Shown here piece by piece: positions 54,668 to 59,451 of a DNA stretch of 59,451 bases (positions are counted from its first letter, which is position 1; every line of letters begins with the position of its first letter). The notes beneath the pieces are model-generated. The model saw nothing but the letters and a program-made list of their open reading frames with translations. It was not told the DNA's origin and searched no databases. The translations under genes and the position numbers were made by a program. Location of the stretch: IMG/VR virus record IMGVR_UViG_3300031281_000002, positions 1 to 59,451 of that record; one strand, written 5' to 3'. Source of the stretch: a virus.

Positions 54668-55663
54668 ATGGCTATTAAAAGAAGTATGGCCGCTCCACTA
54701 ATCCCCGAAGAAGTACAGAAAGAAATCGTACAATCTATGCCTGAATATTCTACAGTAATGAGATTGGGCAAAAGAGCTCCAAATATGTCAAGAAAACAAA
54801 AAAGAATCCCATGTTTATCAGTTTTACCAACTGCTTATTTTTCTAATCCTGGGCCAAAAAACCTTGATGAAACAGCACAATGGAAAAAACAAACTAGAGC
54901 AGAATGGGAAAATAAATGGCTAGATGCAGAAGAATTAAATTGTATTGTAGCAATACCAGAGGCTGTGTTTGAGGATGCGGATTATGATATCTGGGAAGAA
55001 GTTAAACCTAGATTATTAGAAGCATTCGGTATTGCATTTGATGCAGCGGTATTCTATGGAACTAACGCTCCTGTTGTATGGCCTAACGCAATAGTTACAG
55101 CAGCTATAGCAGCAGGAAATTGGGTAACATTAGGAAGTGTAATAAATCCAATTACAAATACAAATGATATATACGATGATATCTTGGGTATTGGTGGTGT
55201 AATATCAAAAGTTGAAGAAGATGGATTTATGGTAAATGGTCATATAGCTGATATGACAATGAGAAGTAGGTTAAGAGGACTAAGGGATTCTGTTAATAAT
55301 CCAATATTTAAAGCATTATACAAAGAAGGCGTACAGGGCAATACTATTTATAGTTTGGATGGTGCTCCTTGTAATTTCCCAAGGAATGGTGTAATGAATC
55401 CAGCAACTAGTTTACTTATTTCTGGAGATTGGACACAATTAATGTATGCAATAAGAAAAGATGTTACTTGGAAAATGCTTGACCAGGCAGTTATACAAGA
55501 TCCAGACACAGAAGAAATTGTATATAATTTAGCTCAACAGGATATGATTGCATTAAGGGGTTGCATGAGACTTGCATGGCAGGTTCCTAATCCTATTAAT
55601 AGAGTCAATGAAGATGAAGACACAAGATATCCATTTGGTGTATTACTTCCAACTGGAAGTTAA
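54668..55663 (+). CDS. Major capsid protein (HK97 fold)
   Basis: 331 aa from ATG 54668, SD GCGAGG. PLIPEEVQKEIVQSMPEYST, VMRLGKRAPNMSRKQKRIPC, KWLDAEELNCIVAIPEAVFE and DAAVFYGTNAP match the N-arm, E-loop and P-domain of Phage_capsid-type major capsid proteins of Firmicutes siphoviruses. It builds the icosahedral head with the scaffold and portal. The N-terminus lacks a prohead protease-type delta domain, consistent with a separate scaffold. Confidence 0.93.
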   Translation: MAIKRSMAAPLIPEEVQKEIVQSMPEYSTVMRLGKRAPNMSRKQKRIPCLSVLPTAYFSNPGPKNLDETAQWKKQTRAEWENKWLDAEELNCIVAIPEAVFEDADYDIWEEVKPRLLEAFGIAFDAAVFYGTNAPVVWPNAIVTAAIAAGNWVTLGSVINPITNTNDIYDDILGIGGVISKVEEDGFMVNGHIADMTMRSRLRGLRDSVNNPIFKALYKEGVQGNTIYSLDGAPCNFPRNGVMNPATSLLISGDWTQLMYAIRKDVTWKMLDQAVIQDPDTEEIVYNLAQQDMIALRGCMRLAWQVPNPINRVNEDEDTRYPFGVLLPTGS

Positions 55664-55687
55664 AAAATATGAAATAAAGGAAATATT

Positions 55688-55978
55688 ATGAGAGTTGAAT
55701 TTTTAAAGCGAGGTTATTATAAAGGCAAAATATATAAAAAAGGCGATATTTGTGACATGACAAATAAAGATGCTGGAATATATGAAGAATTTAGGACAGC
55801 AAAAAAATATTTTGGTACTAAAAAACCTGGCGAAAATGTTAATGAAGAAGTTAAAGAAAATTCTTTTGAATCATATAATTATAAAGACTTACAAAGTCTG
55901 TGCAAGGAAAAAAACATACCTTGTACAGGTAAAAAAGAAGAATTAATTGAATCATTGAAAAATATTGGAGTTAATTAA
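55688..55978 (+). CDS. Head protein with N-terminal beta-domain and SAP/HeH motif
   Basis: 96 aa. N-terminal RVEFLKRGYYKGKIYKKGDI, then C-terminal SYNYKDLQSLCKEKNIPCTG plus KKEELIESLKNIGVN, a SAP/HeH-like helix-extended-helix that binds DNA or protein. Such small proteins follow capsid genes in Firmicutes phages and may be head-completion or DNA-contacting factors. Confidence 0.7.
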   Translation: MRVEFLKRGYYKGKIYKKGDICDMTNKDAGIYEEFRTAKKYFGTKKPGENVNEEVKENSFESYNYKDLQSLCKEKNIPCTGKKEELIESLKNIGVN

Positions 55979-56002
55979 ATTCAATATTAGATAGGTGAAA
56001 AA

Positions 56003-56422
56003 ATGTATATAACAGATGTTGAATATAAGTCATTTACAGATAGGCCAAAAAGCGAAGCTACTAAAGTAAGAATAAGAATTGCATCTAAAATGCTTGATAG
56101 TAGAATAGGAAATCATGGAGTCTATGATGATGGATGGAAAATAAATAATAGTGATGACGATGACTGGTATGTTGATAATAACATAGAATTATCACATGAT
56201 CAGGTTATTGCTGTTAAGATGTGGGTAGCTGGAATGATAAGTTGTTTGTATGATAATGACAATAAACCAGTTACAAATAAAAATGTAAAGTTAGGGCGAT
56301 TTTCTGTAGGAAATTCTGGAGGATCTAATATTTTTAATCAAGTTTTACCTGAAGAAATGAAATATCATGATTCAATATTAATTTCCTCAGGATTGATAAA
56401 AAGGGCGATTGATATAAGATGA
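56003..56422 (+). CDS. Head-tail connector protein
   Basis: 139 aa. Helical with RPKSEATKVRIRIASKMLDS and YHDSILISSGLIKRAIDIR at the ends; position after the capsid gene fits the first adaptor ring protein of SPP1/HK97-type connectors. It overlaps the next gene as ATGA. Confidence 0.65.
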   Translation: MYITDVEYKSFTDRPKSEATKVRIRIASKMLDSRIGNHGVYDDGWKINNSDDDDWYVDNNIELSHDQVIAVKMWVAGMISCLYDNDNKPVTNKNVKLGRFSVGNSGGSNIFNQVLPEEMKYHDSILISSGLIKRAIDIR

Positions 56423-56757
56423 GTATGCAGCAGTATAATAATTTAATGACTCATGATATAAAAATTAGAAAAAGGAAAAGAAATAAGTCTGGTGATTTTT
56501 ATGATTTGTCAGATTCAACTGTAAAAGGATTTTGCCAATATGGTGATGTATTTTATACAGATGAAAAAGGTGAAAAAAAATTAGCTGCTGCAATTGTATT
56601 TTTAAAAGATAATTGTGGAATTGATATAAAATACCGTTATTGGATGCTAGACCAGTTAACTCCTTATAATCGTCCTAACTTAGAAGTATTAAAAATAGAT
56701 CCTGTTGATGACCCGCGTACTGGCAAAACTCATCATTATGAATGTTTTTGCAGATAA
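56419..56757 (+). CDS. Head closure / minor capsid protein
   Basis: 112 aa. HDIKIRKRKRNKSGDFYDLS, then AAAIVFLKDNCGIDIKYRYW and HHYECFCR is the beta-barrel pattern of small head-closure proteins that form the stopper ring. Coupled to the connector gene. Confidence 0.65.
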   Translation: MSMQQYNNLMTHDIKIRKRKRNKSGDFYDLSDSTVKGFCQYGDVFYTDEKGEKKLAAAIVFLKDNCGIDIKYRYWMLDQLTPYNRPNLEVLKIDPVDDPRTGKTHHYECFCR

Positions 56758-56781
56758 ATAATAAAATAGAAGGTTGATGTT

Positions 56782-57480
56782 ATGTCTAAAGATTATTTTT
56801 GTAATACATATAGAGGTACTGGAGCCATAAAAATAAATAAATCAAGTCAATATCCACTTAATATTAAGGAAGTAAGGATATTGACTAAAGATGGAAGTGT
56901 TGATGTTAATAAAACGAATATTTATAAAACAAAATTAAAAATTTATATTGATAATGGCAAAGGAAATAAAAGAACAAAACTTAAAGATAAAAGTATGTTT
57001 ATTGATAATTACATATATCATCCTGATGTAGATTTAAACAGCAATCAAAAATTTGTGATAAGAAGTAAAAATATATTTAAAAGACCATGGAGTATTACTG
57101 TATCTGGATATGAAATGTTAGAACCATTATCACAATATGAATATAATGGAGAAACAATTAATGTAAGAGATGTAAATGTAAATGCATCTTTAGGTAATGT
57201 AAATGATTCATTAGAAGAATTAAATTTATTGAATCTTGATATGATTGGAGAAGGTGGTTCTATATTTGTAGACCATACAAATGTAGTGCTTCCTGATGCA
57301 GGAAAGTATATTTTTGCTATAGTACCAAATGAAGAATCTGTTATAAATAATATGGTTGTTGGCGATGAATGTGATGATTACAACGGAGAAACTATACCAA
57401 CTGGCGTACCTATTTATACTTATTGTACGTCTTTTAGACTAACAAGCGGAAGTGTAACATTGTATCAAAGGAGTTTATGA
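56782..57480 (+). CDS. Hypothetical virion protein
   Basis: 232 aa. Two beta-rich halves; the second (NMVVGDECDDYNGETIPTGV, then CTSFRLTSGSVTLYQRSL) resembles a short carbohydrate-binding or decoration domain. It is inserted among head-completion genes together with the DUF285 gene, whose start it overlaps. A head decoration or anchor for the DUF285 protein is inferred. Confidence 0.5.
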   Translation: MSKDYFCNTYRGTGAIKINKSSQYPLNIKEVRILTKDGSVDVNKTNIYKTKLKIYIDNGKGNKRTKLKDKSMFIDNYIYHPDVDLNSNQKFVIRSKNIFKRPWSITVSGYEMLEPLSQYEYNGETINVRDVNVNASLGNVNDSLEELNLLNLDMIGEGGSIFVDHTNVVLPDAGKYIFAIVPNEESVINNMVVGDECDDYNGETIPTGVPIYTYCTSFRLTSGSVTLYQRSL

Positions 57481-58862
57481 TGCCATCTATTGGATTAGGC
57501 AACAATATAACAAAAATAAATAAAATACAAAATGAATTTGTTTCTATTTGGAAAACTGATAATGCTGGTGGTGTTTCTGCTAATAATCAAATTAAACTTC
57601 CTTTCTATAATGCTGTAGGTGGTTACGATTGTACTATTTATTGGGGGGATGGAACAAACGATCATGTAACGGTTTGGAACGATCCAGCCTTAACTCATAC
57701 TTATCCAGCTACCGGAACTTATACAGTTACAATTGTAGGACAAGTAAATGGTTTTAGATTCAATAATGGTGGGGATAAAACAAAATTAGTTTCTATTGAA
57801 AATGGTGGAATTCATTTTAATTGTGGAAATGATGGAGCAGTATTTTACGGGTGCAGTAATTTAACAAGAATAAGAAATCTAAACACTGAAGGAATCACAA
57901 ATTTTTGGGCCTTTTTTTCAGGATGTTCAAAATTGATTGGAGATATAAGTTATTTAAATACAAGCAGTGCAACAAATATGTCATACATGATGCAAAATTG
58001 CTCTTTATACAATGAATCAGTTGCTTTTAATACAGCATTAGTAACTGACATGTCATACATGTTTAATAATTGTTTAGTATTTAATAATTCTTCTATAAAT
58101 CAATTAAACACTGCAAATGTTACAAATATATCTCATATGTTTGAAGGTTGTGTGGAATTCAATCAAAGTGTTAGCAATTTTGATACTGCTAAAGTTACAG
58201 ATTTTGGATATATGTTCTATGGATGCACACTATTTAATCAAAACCTTAATAATTTTGATACATCAGAAGGTATATATTTTGCAAATATGTTTTATCAGTG
58301 TTCTAATTTCAACGGGCTTGTTCCTTTCGACACAAGCAAAGGGACAACAATGTCAGGAATGTTTTACAAATGTAGTAAGTTCAACCAAGTTGTTAATTTC
58401 AATACAGCAAATTGTACAAATATGTATGCAATGTTCTACCAAAATTTTGTATTTAATAAATCTGTTAGCAGTTTCAACACTGCTAAAGTTACGACATTTG
58501 GATATATGTTTTCGGGATGTTTTGTTTTTAATCAACCAGTAAATACTTTTAATACAGCATTAGTAACTAACATGGCATATATATTTTACAATGCAGGACA
58601 ATTTAACCAAGACATATCTGGATGGGATATATCAAAGGTTACAGATGTTACAGGAATGCTTTCTTTGGCTTCGTCATGGTCGAGAGCGAATTATGATTTA
58701 GCTTTAATTGCTTGGGCAGCTGATGCAGTTAATACATTACTTACATTTACTTGTGCTTCTCAATATACTTTAGGAGGAGCAGCAGAAGCGGCTCACGATT
58801 ATTTAACTGATGTTATACCCGTTGGAAAACAGTGGACTATTAATGATTTAGGTGGAGTATAA
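57477..58862 (+). CDS. DUF285/BspA-like repeat protein, putative capsid decoration
   Basis: 461 aa. N-terminal PKD-like beta domain (YDCTIYWGDGTNDHVTVWND, then HTYPATGTYTVTIVGQVNGF), followed by about ten repeats of 23-24 residues of the form FNTAxVTxMxYMFxxCxxFN (residues about 125-395), the DUF285 signature of bacterial surface and adhesion proteins. It ends with a small domain (AAHDYLTDVIPVGKQWTIND). It sits between head-closure and minor capsid genes, so it may stand on the capsid and bind mucus or cell surfaces. Start ATG 57477 or 57480. Confidence 0.8.
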   Translation: MMPSIGLGNNITKINKIQNEFVSIWKTDNAGGVSANNQIKLPFYNAVGGYDCTIYWGDGTNDHVTVWNDPALTHTYPATGTYTVTIVGQVNGFRFNNGGDKTKLVSIENGGIHFNCGNDGAVFYGCSNLTRIRNLNTEGITNFWAFFSGCSKLIGDISYLNTSSATNMSYMMQNCSLYNESVAFNTALVTDMSYMFNNCLVFNNSSINQLNTANVTNISHMFEGCVEFNQSVSNFDTAKVTDFGYMFYGCTLFNQNLNNFDTSEGIYFANMFYQCSNFNGLVPFDTSKGTTMSGMFYKCSKFNQVVNFNTANCTNMYAMFYQNFVFNKSVSSFNTAKVTTFGYMFSGCFVFNQPVNTFNTALVTNMAYIFYNAGQFNQDISGWDISKVTDVTGMLSLASSWSRANYDLALIAWAADAVNTLLTFTCASQYTLGGAAEAAHDYLTDVIPVGKQWTINDLGGV

Positions 58863-58898
58863 AAATCTGTGTAAAATCAGATATAGGAAGTGATGTAT

Positions 58899-59270
58899 AT
58901 GGCATGGGAAAATTGGAGAGGCGATTTATTAATAAATTTAGTAAATCAAGCTGCAGTAAATGGAGTTAAAAAAACTGGTGAGGTCATATTGGAAGAAGCA
59001 AAAAAAGAAGTTCCGTTGGATGAAGGTATTTTACAACATACAGGCATTGTTATTATGGCATCTGGGAATATACCTGCTTGCGTAGTTTCTTTTGGTGGTG
59101 GTAGTGGAACCGGTTTTCCAATTGTTCCTTATGCTATAAGATGGCACGAAGAGCAAGCTAATTTTCAACATGGAAGAAAAAGATTTTATTTAAGAGATCC
59201 ATTTAATCGGCTTGTTCAATCTACTTTACAAGCTGCATTAATGCAAGAAATGGGAGTGTTTTTAAGATGA
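58899..59270 (+). CDS. HK97 gp10-like minor capsid / head-tail protein
   Basis: 123 aa from ATG 58899 (GGAAG upstream; upstream GTG/ATG codons also in frame). VKKTGEVILEEAKKEVPLDE then GILQHTGIVIMASG and VPYAIRWHEEQANFQHGRKR fit the gp10-like family of tail-completion/minor capsid proteins. It overlaps the next gene by four bases (ATGA). Confidence 0.75.
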   Translation: MAWENWRGDLLINLVNQAAVNGVKKTGEVILEEAKKEVPLDEGILQHTGIVIMASGNIPACVVSFGGGSGTGFPIVPYAIRWHEEQANFQHGRKRFYLRDPFNRLVQSTLQAALMQEMGVFLR

Positions 59271-59451
59271 TATCCTCAGATTTTTGTCAATGGTTAGAAA
59301 ATAATAATTTTGGTACATATGGTGATGATATATTTGATACGTTTATGCAAGATGCTCCAGATAATTTAATCTTAATTGAGGACGTTTCATCTTTTAGCAT
59401 TCCTGAATCAAGTAGCTTGAAAGTTGACTTATATTCAATAAAAATAACAGC
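59267..59451 (+). CDS. Minor capsid / tail-completion protein (5' part, wraps round the circle)
   Basis: The ATG overlaps the stop of the gp10-like gene. The frame (MISSDFCQWLENNNFGTYGD) runs off the window and continues at base 1 to 350, giving 135 aa. It confirms that the contig closes on itself. Confidence 0.85.
   Translation, partial: MISSDFCQWLENNNFGTYGDDIFDTFMQDAPDNLILIEDVSSFSIPESSSLKVDLYSIKIT
59325..59451. repeat. Terminal direct repeat (right copy)
   Basis: Exact copy of bases 1-127. It should be counted once when the circle is closed. Confidence 0.95.

Noticed and set aside
1-59451. CRISPR array
   Set aside because: No series of 25-40 base repeats with regular spacers was seen on either strand. 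The iteron sets at 24053 and 53115 are too short and evenly phased for that.
1-59451. Integrase or attachment site
   Set aside because: No tyrosine or serine recombinase motifs were found in any frame, and the 127-base terminal repeat is best explained by assembly overlap.

Overview
The window is a complete, circularly closed genome of a tailed bacteriophage of the siphovirus type, about 59.3 kb. The first 127 bases are repeated exactly at the end, and one minor-capsid gene reads across that junction. Base composition is very AT-rich, Lys is mostly AAA and Arg mostly AGA, ribosome binding sites are strong (GGAGG, GAGGTG), and the protein families (Rha and AntA antirepressors, ERF, TP901-type tape measure, Phage_min_cap2) are those of Clostridia phages. 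A low-GC Firmicute host, probably a clostridium, is inferred. I see no integrase. A Rep_3-family plasmid initiator, three helically phased iterons and a CopG-sized RHH protein suggest extrachromosomal maintenance, i.e. a phage-plasmid.

Layout. 1-8.5 kb: tail module (tail completion, major tail protein, G/GT chaperones with a -1 frameshift, tape measure, hub, baseplate and receptor-binding proteins, holin-like membrane proteins). 8.5-18.9 kb: a leftward two-gene operon, small membrane and zinc-ribbon proteins, an HNH endonuclease with IS605-like end sequences, Rha, an amidase endolysin, and a TnpB-element relic that interrupts a DUF3307 gene. 18.9-31.9 kb: nucleic-acid metabolism (DEDD exonucleases, a DHH phosphoesterase, a replisome organizer with internal iterons, DnaC-like loader, PAPS-reductase-like protein, ERF annealing protein) among many short cassettes. 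32-43 kb: a structured RNA with a tRNA-like domain, small and large terminase (the latter split by an intein), then five genes that look like a type IV-B CRISPR-Cas effector operon (csf1, cas11-like, csf2, cysH-like, csf3), then portal and Phage_min_cap2 protein. 42.6-53.8 kb: an accessory block that separates the portal genes from the scaffold (zinc-finger protein, ParB-like, AntA antirepressor, a glycan/teichoic-acid-like synthesis cluster, and the leftward plasmid replicon). 53.9-59.4 kb: scaffold, major capsid protein, head completion, and a DUF285 repeat protein that may decorate the capsid.

The most notable items are the type IV-B-like operon inserted between terminase and portal; a type II hammerhead ribozyme between two genes; two copies of a new H-type pseudoknot with compensatory changes; a pair of long hairpins with complementary apical loops; a homing endonuclease encoded out of frame inside the terminase intein; and a phage-borne CDP-ribitol plus polyol-phosphotransferase pathway. 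All functional calls come from motif recognition by eye; no database search was run.
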